Shown: one piece after another, positions 24,501-38,500 of the stretch
Layout of the letters: each line of letters starts with the position of its first letter
How positions within the stretch are numbered: the stretch's first letter is position 1
DNA from: Rhea pennata
Taxonomy: Eukaryota > Chordata > Aves > Rheiformes > Rheidae
Assembly: GCF_028389875.1 (NCBI RefSeq)
Contig: NC_084668.1
Coordinates: 27,944,993 to 28,008,992 of the forward strand
Length of the DNA: 64,000 nt
Direction: 5' to 3'
Notes under the pieces: model-generated
Seen by the model: only the letters and a program-made list of their open reading frames with translations
Told to the model about the DNA's origin: nothing
The model's database searches: none
Position numbers and translations under genes: made by a program

Positions 24501-26763
24501 TTTTAGCTCTAATACTTCGTCGTCTGTAAAAGATCTGAAAGAAATTTTACAATGTACTTGAAAAAGGACTCATTTCTCTTAAAGTTGCTGCTAGAGACAG
24601 TTGCATCTCTAATGTGCTTATATTTCAATTGCTGTTTAATATCATAGCATTATGGCAATGATAGTAATCTAATGGGAGGGACTCTGGTCCCAGGTTGTTA
24701 GTGTATAGTATTAGAAATAGATTAACCTTATTAAACTTTAATATGGAATAAATTGCATTTGCAATTTATTAAGACTGTTTTGGGCTGCTACTCTTCAACT
24801 GTAGCATCCGTCATATCTGGTCTTCATGCACGGCTTTAATCAATAACACGACTGACTGGAATAAAAGAAACATTAATGGAAAAATATCTGTGATTGTAGC
24901 TGTGCATCTCTGTGAATGTTATTTTTATAGATTTATTTATGTATTTTTGCTGCCCTTGACCTCATGAATATGCAGTTTTCACAGTACTTCAGATCTTTGA
25001 ATCATCACTACCAGTAACAAAGAATTTCCTTGAGCTCAGAAAATGCAGATCGAGTGGAAAAGTACCAAGTGGTCTTGATCTGCCCACACTGTTGAATACT
25101 TTGTCCCGTATCAGTGGTTTTATTGAGATGATGCTTTCAGAAACAACTTTCACTGAAAGAATTAAAGTTTCAAAGGTAATCTCCCCCAAAAGGACTCCCC
25201 GGGTGATTCTCATTTTAAGACTGCTAAATTGGAAATGTAACCGGATTCTTTGGCAACTCCCCTGGCCAACATGGAGCAACACAATGTAAAATCTTACTGT
25301 ATATTTATCTTTTCATCTATCTAATGCCAGATGTTGCACTGGTTAGAAAGACTTTGCAGTAACCTAGGAGGAAGCTGAGCTCAGGCCTTAGTTACTAGAG
25401 AACTCTCCAAACATTTCTGACTCTTCAGTTTAATGCATTTTTTGACTTTTGGTCATACACTGTACAAAGGAAACACTGATGGCAATGGCTGGATTTGGGG
25501 AGTAACAGTCATAGCTAAATCTGATTGTGAACATTGGAACTGACTCAGCAGCAGCAAATTAGTTTAGCTGGTAAAGCTGAGATCTATTAATGCATGTTTT
25601 TTGAAGGACACAGTCTTTTTGAAGGTTTGTATTGGATAATATTCTTTTTATCATGATCTTAATGTTTTTCCAGATGCACATTTTGTCAGCTCCATCACAC
25701 CCTGTTTATTTTAGCTTATCATAGCTCAGGTTAAATCTGCCATATCAGCTGCAGTGATGAAAAAATCTAGTGCCTAAAGCAAATAATGAATGCCAGCGTA
25801 GCAAAACTGTCCCCACTACTTATTCAAGGTGAGGGAGGGAAAACTTGCTTGAGATGTGCAACTCAGACAATCTGATTTGTTGTTTTGGTTAAGTTAGGGT
25901 AATTCTTTTTTTTCTTTAAACTATTTATTTTTCATAATAAAAAATATAATAGGCAATGTCTCATATCTGAGTAGGAAAGCCACGTGAGTCTACATATTTT
26001 CATTCCAATAAATAAATAAATCTATGAAGTAGGGCAGTTGAATATCCATGTAAAGAACTGTCACTTTTTTCGTGAACTTTAGCTGACATCTTATGTTCAA
26101 GAAAAACCAAAAGTCTATAGCTGCTTTTCTTAAGCATCCACACAGAAATTTCAAACCTACTATATCCTTCAAGAATCCTTTCCAGAAGCGTATATAAAAT
26201 GCTTGCCATTAAATGTATCATTGCTACTAAAACTACCTTCTTGATGTGACTGGAAAAATCTCTATTTTCTCTGCTATAGGATCATCCATATCTGAGTCAA
26301 AAATAGTTTATGCTTATAAAAGTTCATATGAATATGCAGGAATGCATATTCATATTTATGTTATTTAAATGCTTTCATTTGGGGTGATGGAGGGTAGCAG
26401 CATTGCAAGGCACAGCAATCACATTTTACTTTGTTCAGATTACAAAATGAGCAAAGAAAGCTCTGAGGAACTTGGCAATTTGAGGAAACTTCCGCATCGT
26501 CTTCAAATACAATTTGGTTGATAAGACTTCACGCTTTATTTTCCTTCTGCTTTTTTTTTTTTTAATTGAAGTAACCTTCTAAAATGAAAGTTGACTAGCA
26601 TGAATGCTTTGTTCTTAATATCAAAAACACTTAGTTTCACCTGGTGTTTAGCACCTTATTTCTTAAAAAACAAAAAAAACCCTGCACACACAGGCAAAAC
26701 AGCCTAACATTATATCTTACTTTCTTACCACATACCATTATTATTTTTATTATAACTATACTG

Positions 26764-26800
26764 TATACTATATACATACATTGTGTATGTATATAGTATA
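26764..26800. repeat. Perfect hairpin, 17-bp stem and 3-base loop
   Basis: TATACTATATACATAC (26764-26779) is the exact reverse complement of 26785-26800. An extra A-T pair closes a TTG loop. It is AT-rich and may extrude as a cruciform. The stem is shorter than that of a usual microRNA precursor. Confidence 0.8.
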
Positions 26801-28264
26801 ACTGTACTGTTTATAAACATGTGTTTAGTTATACTAAACATTTGCCAGTGCACCTATTTTATCATATCAACATTTAGGATTGCCAGGATACCTTTTACAT
26901 TTTAGTTTGACTGGTTTACACAAGGAAAGATCTCAACTGACAATGTAAAACTATTTTGTGATAGCACGCAGGATTGCATTATGAGCGTACAGCACTTTGT
27001 ACGCCGTTTATCGGAGTTAAGTTCTGCTTGATGGTATGGAAGCCTATATCCTTTTCTTTGAGAAGGGAGGAGCTGTTCTTATATATTAGTACAATCAGCT
27101 GAAGAGCCATGCGAATGGTGCAGATCACTCTTCTGTCGCTCTTCCCACCTCAGCTTGAGTGCTCACTTTTTTTAGTCTCTAGCCGTATGGAGCTATCCAT
27201 GATTCTGATCATTTCTTAAAAATCCTTGTTGCTGTATCTGTAATATCATGTTCCAATTCTCCTTAGATTCTAAGATTTATCATGCTCTGAATGTTGTTTA
27301 TGCTTCAGTTGTAATAATAACCGTTTTCATTCCCAGATTTCAATTATTTCATCCACTCCTGCTCCCGAGGTCATCATCTTCATCGTATCTGAAACAAATT
27401 ACTTGTCTTATTTTCAGGGCATGATTTATCCTATGCCTAGTAAGCATTCTTTCCTTGATGTCTTTCTTTTATAAATACTCATCTGAAAAGCCTTTTCTTT
27501 CCTCTTTGTTTTTATTTCTTTGCAATGTCTAGCTCAGTGTAACTCTGGGCATTTGTCACTTATCTCGATATGGCATGACGTCTATGACTAATGCTTCAGT
27601 TCTGATGACTAATATTGTTTTCTATTCCTAGCTGTCTCTTATTTATTCCTTATTTCTTTCTTGACATGGTTATTCATTCATTTATGTCTGAAGCTTCTTC
27701 CCACAAAGTATTTTCAGAAGCTTTGGGATAAGGATGCCACGCAGTACCCTCGAATTTACCTCTTCCACCTGCAAATCTCTGAGTGCCCTTGTCCAGTTTA
27801 TTTTGTAAACTAGTTATCTATGCCATACTGATAAGGCTTTTCTCTGTGGATGATGATAAACAGGTGGGGCCTCTCACTGGCAAGCTGAGGAAATAACGGT
27901 TCAGCTGTAGACCTATAGTTCACCACTGCTATAATAGAAAAACCATTAGCAAGTTTTACCCGCTGTTGAAGACAAAAAGTGTAACATGCAATCCTGATTG
28001 AAGTTGGTTGCCGAGTTTAGCCTTGTCCTGCTCTAGACGCACCAATTTGTTTGGAAGTTTAGATGGTTTACATATTATCGTCAAACATAATATTTGAAAT
28101 CATCAAATTCTTTCTTTCAAAATCAATATATACTTTTTTGAGGGTTGATTATAATGTGACCTCAAAAATTCTTCAACTACATTGTTGCATTAATCAGACT
28201 GACTAAACAATTCATTACTCTACATGGTCTTGTAAAATAAGTGAAGAATACAAAACTCCATCAA

Positions 28265-28394
28265 TTTTGCTTTTACATTATATAGAAAGACTCTGGCTAC
28301 TTTAGAATTTTTTTGCTATACATCTTGTCAGTTTTGTTTTACATTATATAGAAATACTCCAGTTACCTCAAGAACTTTTTTGTTATACATCTTG
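28265..28394 (+). repeat. Diverged 63-bp tandem duplication
   Basis: Two copies, 28265-28327 and 28332-28394, separated by four bases. Both begin TTTTG, share TTTTACATTATATAGAAA (or AT) and end ATACATCTTG. Several substitutions show that the duplication is not recent. Confidence 0.8.
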
Positions 28395-28435
28395 CTTTGC
28401 TAGTGTTCTGATACGTAGTATTGTGAATAAGAAAA

Positions 28436-28520
28436 GGAGGGGGGGGTCATCTGGAAAAATCCACTCATGACCCAAAATAAGTAGGAACTGAGTCCTGACC
28501 CCCCTCCCCCCCCCCCCCCC
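28436..28520. repeat. G run and C run forming an inverted repeat
   Basis: GGAGGGGGGGGTCA (28436-28449) is complementary, apart from run length, to TGACCCCCCTCC (28496-28507), which leads into a C run ending at 28520. The two arms flank a 46-base spacer. Possible hairpin, G-quadruplex or i-motif. Confidence 0.7.
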
Positions 28521-31500
28521 AAGGAAATAAGAGTTTTGAGTGTTATATCGTGAAAACAGTCTGTTCTAGTTGCATAGTTGTAGACTTCTATTTAGGTACA
28601 ATTTAAGCATTGTCATTTATTTTTCAGAGTTTGCAGATATCAGTCAGCCTTATTGAAGTATTTGGCTTTTTATTTGTCTTAGAGAAGAGAAAAAGAGATT
28701 TATCTCCTGACATGACACATTAAAAAACCTTTGAAATTGTATTGACTGAGGTTGTCTTACAGAATAGCCTGATAGCTCTTCCTGTGAAAGCACAGTAAGA
28801 GGTAAATATTATCAAACTGTTCAGTGTAATAACTCATTAATAAAATACATTTAAAATGGAATGAGCGCTTAGGTGTCTTTGTAAAGAAAGAGTATCCAGA
28901 GAGCCTCTCTGCCTCCTGATGGTTATTAAAACAGGAATATAAACTACATTCCTTAATTTCCTGGTACCGTGGACTTTGGGAATACTGAGCTAAGATGGAG
29001 AGTGAAGGGGTAGTAGGTCATGATCTTCCAAGCTGTTGCAGAGGTGCTGTTCAGGAGGTCTGAGGCTTAGCATGGTCCTCATGTATGTGCCATAGTGTGT
29101 CGGAGAGCAGAGCAGATATGTGGTGAGCAGCTTGACAGAAACTGTGTATTCTATATGTTCACCCATATCAGCTGGTATTGCTGGAATTGAGTGCAAAATC
29201 AGCACTTCTACAAGAAAAACTTGTAAGGCAGCGTTGTGCCCGACTGAGCCGGTCGGAACTCATTGTTTGTTGTCTTGGTGGGAAGTCGGTCTTTTTCCTA
29301 ACCCGTGGGTTGTTTTGTTTTGTTTTCCCTAAATCTTCTTAGCCCAAAGGGAAGGTAAGACATAAAAGCAGCTCTATAGTGTTGAGGGATTTTTTTTCAT
29401 TTGTCTTTAGCATAACTTTTCCTCTGCTGAAGCCAGTGAGAAAGTCCCCAGAGTTGTTCGCATGCTGAATACTTTTCACGTTTCCTACTGCCACCTATAT
29501 TTTCCCAGTTAGAAAAAAAGAAAACAATCCATGTTTCTCCACAGAATGTTTTACTGCCCATTTTCATTCTATTTCTTTTATTTCTGTTCCTGCTTTAAAC
29601 TTTTTATTGGCTGAATGGCATGACCTTGGTTTTTCAGTGAATTTAAACAATGTGATCCCATTAGAGTTTGTGACAGTGATTTGATTTTTTTTTTTATTTT
29701 ACTGTGTAGATAACATAAATGTTGAAGGTTTTTTTTTGAGTAGAAATGTAGAAGTCCAAATTAAGCTTTTTCCGTAATAACAAGGTCTGCTGAAGTGCAA
29801 AACAGACAAATTTATAAATGCAAGAAGTCTGAAGTCTGAATATAGAGGACTGCAAAGCAAATAAAGTTGGAAGCTGTTAGCAAATCATAGCTATCAATAA
29901 GACTGATTTGACTAGAAATAAGATATTGTAATGCTGACGACCTAATTCTTAAGTGTTGCATTTTAAAAAAAATACAATACACAACAAGACGACATTTCTG
30001 CCAATACAGTGTATTACCTCCCTCCTTAAACTTTTTTTTTCTCATCAGTGCTACATCATAAAGAAATAAGGTAATTCAGATAATCACTCACTATTTTGCT
30101 GCTATGCACAGAGAATAGACACCCTCTTCTGTTGACATCAGAAACTGTTGGGTCTGTTTGACACAGCAAAGTGAGCACTGAAATTATAATAGACTGCTGC
30201 AGAATTATACATTCTATCCTCATGGATAACGAGCAAATTGCTGTCGCTCTGTTAACTTCATCTGATATGTATTTTTCCCTATTTCTGCTCACATTTTCCT
30301 TTCTGTTTCCTGATTGTTAAAGGTCTTTGCGACACCCATGTACTGTACTATTTTGGAAAACTGTCTTGAAAGCATGAGAAACAAAAAAGCATCAATGGAA
30401 AAATCTGTCAATGATTTTGAATAGATGTATAGGGAAAAGAATATGGATATTTGACTGGGTGGGGGGTTATATCACCACAACCTTTTCATTCTGTGTTAAG
30501 AACTCACTCTGTTAGCAGAGACAGAGTAGTTCTAGAGAATACCTTCTTACAGATATAATATCCAAAACCAGTTGCTTCTCACTGTGAAAGTGTAGTGCTG
30601 CAATATGTGCTTATTACTTTTGCCCTGTCAATGGCTACAGAAGCAGCTAGAGAAATCACAAAGTGTGCAGAGCGGGCTCTTGTGGTATTTCAATATGGAA
30701 AAGTGAGTATTAATCTAGACATCATGTCAGCTTCGGAAGTACTAGATCATAAAGTAATAATCTGCTGACATTTTTAAAATCTAAAATACTTAGGTTCTCA
30801 ACAGAGTGCAATACCATATATTAATACTTTTTCTAGCATTTGCAACAAAATTTTACTTTCATAAGATACTGGAACACTGAAGACTAGAGCTTTCACATAT
30901 GGTCACAAAATGACATTTAACTCAGTGGGCTGGGCTGGGAGGAACAAATAAAAGTCATTTAATATTTTGGGGAATAAATATCTTTGTAAATAGATAATAA
31001 CTACTCTGGGTATTTTAAATATAAAAATAATTTGGTTGAGAATTTACTCAAGAGAGTGAAATTTTACAAAGTTATTGAATGGAATATTTCATAATAAGGG
31101 ATTACTTTCTTGAATACGCAGTGTGCTCTGACCGGTTCATTAATATAAAAACATCATAGGTAAGCTATACAGTGTTGAAACTAGTCCCATTATAACTGCA
31201 ACAATGGTGCATAATGATACTTTCCGTGCGTATTAGGATTCAAAGCACTGAGTAATCTGTGAGAAAAGAACTCTCACATACAATTCTTTTTAGCGCAGGA
31301 GAAGAGGAGGAGGGTACCCAGAAAACATTCACAGGGAAGGGAAGGAGGACAATACCTATTATTGCAAATGCAATTGAATTTGCATCAGTATGGGTTGGTA
31401 CTCCGATTTTTTTCCCCTTTTTGACGGGAGAAGAAACTGAGAAGTGCTAACCACTGTATCAGAGATGCTTGGCAAATCAACAACAAAGACCGGTCTTCGT

Positions 31501-33315
31501 AATGGTTATAATACTGGCTCGCAGCTTTAACTCTTTGCTAGAGCAGCCTAATTCAGCCTGTTCTCTGAAGTGCGAGATAGGGAAGTTCATCAGTAAAATT
31601 GTTGTGTTCTCAGTGCCACCGCTTTGGAGCCAGAGGATCGAAAGCCTCTTGCGGGGGGATGCTCCCACCTTCCCCCCCTTCTAGCGCTCGTTACGAGCAA
31701 TCTGCATTGCTGCGCCTCACACTCTGAAACACTCTAAACTGTGTCAAGACTTTGAGATAAGACTTGCTTGGGCACCAGGACCTTAAGAAACAAAGCGTCC
31801 TCTCACTGCTGGAACAGTGTTAGTTGTGGTGAGTGTGTGTTGGCCCTGAGGTAACGGTAGGTAAAATCAGCCAGAACTGACTTGCCTTGTCCATTCATTT
31901 GGGTAGTTACAGTTAGTATGAATTCGCTAGCTTTTCCTGTGTACTAAATAGTTACCATTAGCATAACTTCTAGTGTAATTAGAAGATAAGTATTCTAGTT
32001 GAGCTAAGTTTCTGTTAATAAGAACTGTTGCTTTATTCCATTGTAACTTGTGTAGCAAATCCTGATCTTTAAAACAAGTTGTGGAGTCATGCAGTAAATC
32101 TCCTCCCTTTTCTCCCCTCCCTCGCACTACATGAAACCTGCACAGTTTGGGACTGTTGGGTAGTTGGTCGTCCCATCACACCCTGCTTTGGACAAAAATC
32201 CATTCTAGCACTATGCCCAGTTAATTAGGGCGCTGAAAGAAAAAGAAAAAAAGCATTATGTCATTGTATCTTTAACAAATGACAAACATATAGTCTTGGG
32301 TTTATGATCGGTTCAGAAGGGGGAGTTGCAGGAGATCCAAAGAGCGGTCTTCAGATCTTATCTTGGGTGGGTGCATTCCCGTACCTGCCAACAGCGCCTG
32401 GAGGAAAAAATGATGCCATGAAAATTCCATGCCAGAGCTCTAGATCAGTAGTAGATCTCTCTGTGAATGAATCTATAAATGAGCTGAGAAGGGTCAGACT
32501 GCTGAAAAGGTGCAACATACCCTCTGCTATGCAGGCTAGCCCTCTTCCATGAGGGAGTCGCAGAGGAGTGGTGCCCTATCTCGTAGCTCAGGTTTGGCTG
32601 TATTTTCAGATGCACACATGAGGCCAGATTGTGTTGGGTGTCTTCTGTTTATGTGGCTTTGTCCTCTGTTTAATATTTTTCCTAACAATGTTAAGTAAAC
32701 TAGAGTGCCTCTCTGCTCATCCTGTTCAGCCACTGCTTGGAGAGCTTGTTCTAAGTTGCTTGGAAATAGTTATCATAATACCACAGGAAGGCAGAAACGT
32801 TGCATAGGAGCATGAGGCTCAGGATGTTCAGCTAGGTATGTGGGAATAGGGATACCCTGTGTGTGTGTCTTCTGGTGCCCAGCTTTTTGTGCCAAGTCTT
32901 CTGAAGGTCAAGTAATCAGCCAAATAGGTACTATGAAATACTCTTTTATTCTAAACTATGTGTTGCCACCTAAAGTCAAAGATACAAATAGTGAAAAATA
33001 TCTAAATATTATTCACCATGAAACTGTTTTTACTGATGTTGTTGAGAGGGGAGAAGAAAACATAGTATGATATTTAGCTGCAAGTCAGAAGAAAAATATT
33101 ATTTGAATTTTTTCCCCTTTTGTGTCTATAATTACTTCTAAAGGTACCTTACCTCTAAAGGAGTACATCAGGTATAGTGGTATTGTGAAACTGTGGCATG
33201 AATGCGTAAAGATTGCTAGAAAGGCTTATTAAAGAAGATGTATTAAAGAAAATCATATTCCTATTCCTTTTCCTTTCCCTTCCTTCCAAAATAAGCCAAA
33301 ATCCCTCTTCAGAAA

Positions 33316-33351
<36 letters not shown>

Positions 33352-33555
33352 CATACATGTACTTTGGCCTAAAATGATCTTTGTGGTTTTGTTAACAATT
33401 TTATCCAATTTTCATTGCTACTATGTTTTTGTAGAGGAAGAAAAATTGTAGATGAAGACTAATTCCACTAAAACTAACATTAACAACTTCTCCTCATAAT
33501 TGTTTAAGTAAACCCAAGTGCTGACTGTCAAGAGCATGTCTGGATGGCTAAAACT
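28521..33555. other. Gene-free AT-rich DNA
   Basis: No supported gene. An inverted pair of octamer-type sites lies at 31363-31385. A TG/TA compound microsatellite is at 33317-33350. Confidence 0.55.
33317..33350. repeat. (TG)n(TA)n compound microsatellite
   Basis: Seven GT units followed by ten AT units. Confidence 0.9.
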
Positions 33556-33559
33556 CTTA

Positions 33560-33800
33560 AAAAGTCTTACAGACTGTGTGCCTGCTCTGGTTAACGCTGC
33601 TAGGCTGCAGGAAATGTTGGGGGCCTGCTGCTTTTGAAGAGGAAGATGGGCAGACAGGCCATTCCTGCAGACAGGCGGTAGACCGTACCCGCGCGGCCGT
33701 GTTAGCAGCACCCTGGACTACTGGTGTCCTGCAAGGCAGGCCCTGACCATGACTCCCACCACCCGTTGATGTGTGCTGTCTAGACTTACACCACCGTACT
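33560..33800. other. Small GC-raised patch
   Basis: Raised GC with a few CpGs (for example CCGCGCGGCC-like sequence near 33690). Open frames of 96-109 codons on the - strand resemble nothing known. No further signal. Confidence 0.3.
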
Positions 33801-34586
33801 TCGTGTTTGTATTTAATATTGTCGGGAGCTATGAGGTAAGAGCTGCAAGGTAAGAGCTTTTTTTCCTTGATTTTAATTAGATACAAGATACTGAAGCCCT
33901 TACCTAACTCCTTGTAGCAACTTGCTTAAGAAAGATACCCAGCAGGTAAACTACCAGAATATATCAGGAATTGTAAGCTATTGAACCTATGTGATTCCTA
34001 GTCACGTGGATCTTGACTAATACCCTTAAATCTGGAAACTGTGGCTGATAATTAAGTACTCTGCAGTTTTTAATTAATTAGTGATTGTAAGGATAGTCAA
34101 AGCCAGATTAATATATTCTTGTGAAGTGGTTCATAAGACAATCTGGAGACCTCAGTGGAAGTTTCTTGACCTTATTTTCCTCCCTTGAAAAGATATGGTA
34201 GATACTTGCTAGGGATAGTTCTGTCTGAAAGCCTAACTCTCACTTGATTTCTGTGGTATCAAAGTGAGAACCCTGAGCATCTGCTTTGACTATAGTTCCA
34301 TGTGGAACCACATCAAATGGAAATTTTATTGATTCATTTCTCCACTTTTCCCTCCATCCAAGGAGAAAATGTCCGCAGTTTATGCTGTACAGTTTATGCA
34401 ATTATTTCCTGTATTGTATGTGAGTTTGTCTCTTTGGTCTGGCTAGGATTCATTAGAGGCTATTCCTATTTGATATGTAAATTATTTCAAAATGCCAGTG
34501 CAAGATTACAGATACCTTTCATTTTCTAACAAGTTCCTTCAAGGACCTACAAGCTTTAATCTAGTATTGGCTTATTATCTTTCTTT

Positions 34587-34605
34587 AAAAAAAAAAAAAA
34601 AAAAA
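34587..34605 (+). repeat. Poly(A) tract, 19 bases
   Basis: Uninterrupted A run. Confidence 0.9.
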
Positions 34606-35526
34606 GTAAATCAGCGAATATTTTCACTGGAACAAAAGGTTATCTGTTGCACATAGAGGCAGATACCCAAAGACAAGGAGGAAATGTTGCAATTTTTATG
34701 ATCTTTCTCAGACAGATACTTGCTAAATATATAATTTTTGAAGTAGATACGTGCATCTGTCCCCAGACAATGGATTGACTTAATGATTTTGTTGCTGAAA
34801 TGTCTTGAGTTTACAGCATGAGGTAATTATGTTCAAGTCACTAGGGAAATGGATTTATAGTAATGTGGGCAAGAGAAAGCTAATTTGATTATCAGACAGA
34901 AGATCAAAAGACTTTTACTAACACAAAAGAAAAGTCACTTGACTGCTTGGCAATATCTTAGACTATAAAACTGGGAGAAACAAATTTTAGAGCAAAAGGC
35001 ATTCTAAAAATGTCTGCTAATAATGCTGTTTTTATTACTATTTTCTAATATTTCCTAAAAATGTCTTTGTAAGTCTATAAAACATGCACATGAAGAAAGT
35101 TTAGTAATGCATTGGGTTGCGCTTTATTTTATTTTTCGTTTTGAAGTCTATAGGTGGAGACGGGAGTCTGTCAGTGGAAATAGCAAGAGGGTAAGAGGTC
35201 CAAGTAATTCAGCATTTTGAAAGGGGAAGAGAGACACTGTCCAGCTCATCTGCTGGTGTCATGTGAGATTACACTATTCCTAGGCAATTCCAGATAGGTG
35301 GTTATTTTCTCTAACTTAAAAATCTAATGTGATTCTGTAGCCTTTGAGTAACCTTTTCCAGTGTATGTCTATTCTAATGGATGCAAAAGGGTTCCTATTG
35401 TAAACCGTGCATTTTCTTCACTGTAGGGGTCCATCTATTATTTTTCTGGAACTTTGAGAGTTATAAAATAGCAAATACTTAGGCGGTATCCTTTTTACTC
35501 ATAGCCTACAAACCTGATGCATCTAT

Positions 35527-35568
35527 TTGCCTCAGATTCATTGTGAATTGCCTCAGATTCACCGTGAC
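35527..35568 (+). repeat. 21-bp tandem pair
   Basis: Two adjacent units beginning TTGCCTCAGATTCA and ending in TTGTGAA or CCGTGAC, with three differences. Confidence 0.8.
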
Positions 35569-38500
35569 AAGTTGCCACGGGAATATTGTTTTGTAAAGTT
35601 TGTCACTTTCCTTTGGTGACAGAAATACCTGGATATTAACGTTCTTGTTCTTATCTCCCAAATGGAAATGCCTTGAAATTTAAACACTGACCCTGCTTTA
35701 ATTTGATTTAAAAAAATGTGATAACTGTTATTACAACTTGTGGCTGCTTTGCTCTAGCTAGAAGAGTTTATAACCAAGTCTTACCTTGTAACTGAGAAGC
35801 TCATCGGTTAAATAGTTTGCTGTCTGATCACTTAACACAGGTTAAATATGTCATCAGTCAAGAAAATGTTGAGATGTGCGTCTTTGATCCAAAGATTAAA
35901 GTTTTTCTCCACAATGTCTTAAATCTAACGCCAGTTTTAACTTAGTTTGAGGCTTTAAATTTACAGTAGCTCTGCTCTCATTATAAATCGCTTTTCCAAA
36001 AATACTTCACGTCTTTTCATTTTTCATGTTTTATCAGTCCTTGTTTTTCTTCCTGCATTTAATGACAAGCCTCATTTATAGCAGATATTAATAAAATGGC
36101 AGCATCTGTCTTCTTCCAGACTTGTGGTGCATTTACGTTGGCAGCTTTTGAGTTGTCTTCGAGTAGTCACTTGTTTAGGCTGCTGAAGACTTCCCAGTCC
36201 ACCATTGCAATCTGGATTCTAACATTCTTTTTCAGTGTAATATTTGTTAAAGGTTTTTAAAATAAGCAAATTATGCAGAAAGAGAGATTAATTAATTGTG
36301 CATCATTTGAACATGAAAGGACAGAAAGTCTTGGACAGTAAAAGAGAATAATGATGAGCAGCAACGATGTCTGTTTCCTGTAGAGCGCTTGAGAGGGGAC
36401 AGAAAATAACAGGAATATTTAATTCCTATTTTAAGTTGCTCTGTTTGAAAGCCACGTCTCTTTGAAGAACAAGTGAATTCCAAGGACATATTAGAGATCA
36501 TAGACAGTTTGTTCTCTTGTGTTATTTCTTAAACCTATATTGTTGCCTGTGATAGAGAACACCTTGCTTTTCTCATCCCAAAATCTCACTTTAATAATAA
36601 TAATTTGTTTAAATAAAACTGTGTAAAGAAAGTGGTAGGGAATCATTTTGCTGCTTTCATAAGTCTCAAATTAACAAGCGCTTTAGTGTCATCTAATCAT
36701 GGGAGGAAAAAGAAGCCCCTCAGCTGCAGGAAATATTGGGCAGGACAGGGATGGACACGGCAGGTTAAAGGTCCAACGTTATTAGTGTTTCCACCACTAC
36801 TTGAAAACTGCTGGCATCAGCCAGAAAAGCCAGCTGTACTTATTAATGTTCACCAGCTTTCACTCTAATCCGTGGCAAGGTTGTGTGCACGAGCTTTGGG
36901 GAGTAGTTTACCACTTCAGTCCACAAACACGTTTTCTTACCCCTTACCCATGGCTTGCTCTGAACACTTGAACTAAAGAATCTCAAATGTAAAACCTCAG
37001 TGGTGCAGAGCATCGTTCAGCTGTGACCAGTACTGAGGCTAAATTGCTTTAATTAAAGGCTAGACTAGAGTAAATTGTCAGTAGTATTCATTACTGCAAA
37101 ATTAAAGTTGGTTTATTAGGTTGTTATTGATGGAATTAAGGCGACTGATTTGGAGCACTTCAGAACTGAAAGAATTCAAATAGCCATTTAATATAAAGAA
37201 TGACAAGAAATCATTTACTAGTAATATAAAAGAATTTACGGATTGAAATGATAAGATAATGCCAATTTAACTAAAAGCAGGCAGCAAGGATTTATTACAA
37301 TGATCAACGTTTTTGTCTGATGTTGTCTAAGATCTCTAGATATGTGGATGGACACCTATGAAAGTCTAAGGTCAGGTGCGTCCACAGAAAGCTCAGAAAT
37401 CTAATCACATTTTTATAAACGCATTAAGGATCATTTTGGGATCATCCGTGGCATGCATATTTTGAGCCAATTCCTTTTTACTGAAATATTTTCATTCGTA
37501 TTAGTGGAAGATGATTTTGAGTATAGCAAGGCACTGAAGCATATGTCAGACTTCAAGAACGTGGGTAGGCTGCTGAAGACCTGGGCTCGCCCTGCTGCGA
37601 TGTAGGGGACCCGCTTGCCTTCAGACCGAGCATGCTGCAGTGCGCAGCAGAGATGCCAGCAGCTGAAGATCTGGGCCCAGTGCCAATGCCACCCAAGCCA
37701 AAAGAACTGCTTTCATTGGCCTGCCTTTTGGTCTGTTATCTGCCCCTGTTTCTCACTATGCCATCAGAGAATATATAAAATTAGAATCAAGCCTATAATT
37801 TTCTATTGTTTTCCTATTCTTTAGAGAGATCTCATACTGTCTATCTGAAGGTGATCTATAATTAACATGTCATATTCCACAAATTTTTGAAGCCATCTGG
37901 TGGTTTTGTGGGGCAGAAAGGAGGTAAGGTAGGACTGATGGAGCAGGGAATGTGTTCTGCGGAGGGTTTTATTTGATTGAACCTAAGTCAGGATGTCTGT
38001 AGCATCAGCTGACTAAGTGTGGCGTATCCTTACAAAGCCTCTGCACGTTCCGATGGAATCACTCTGACTTTGCTTAGCAGAACTTCTGATATGTTTGAGA
38101 GAGATAAAGTGAAAAAAGCCCAAGAAATATATTTTCTTTTTACCTTTCACAGTGATTAATTTGAGTGGCTTTTCACAATCCATTTCCAAATACCTTTAAG
38201 AAAAGGAACTCTACTGGCCCTCTGTATGAACTAAACTTCATATTAAAAGATTATTTAAAGGATCTTAGGCCAGGGATTGAACACAAAGCGTAAGCTCCAA
38301 ACCAGCCATCATGTGAGTCACCAGATCCTACAATTCTTCCTCAGCCTGAGTCATCCTAATGATACACTTTGAGCTACTGGAGCTCAGTGCCTGATGCCCC
38401 TTGGTCGCCACATCCGCTTCTCCTCTCCAAACCCTGTTAACTTCCACCTGGTCTCTCGGTGCTCTGAAAGCTCCCGACCGGCTCCGCCGTGCCAGGAGAA

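Larger units (their letters stand above)
19900..28260. other. Gene-free AT-rich DNA
   Basis: Apart from the coding-like frame at 21328-21561, I see no gene. It holds GATA repeats near 20954-20988, short perfect hairpins (20683-20700, 21720-21747) and the 17-bp-stem hairpin at 26764-26800. Confidence 0.55.

Noticed and set aside
26764..26800. Hairpin as a microRNA precursor
   Set aside because: The stem is only 17 bp with a 3-base loop, shorter than a Drosha substrate, and has very low complexity.
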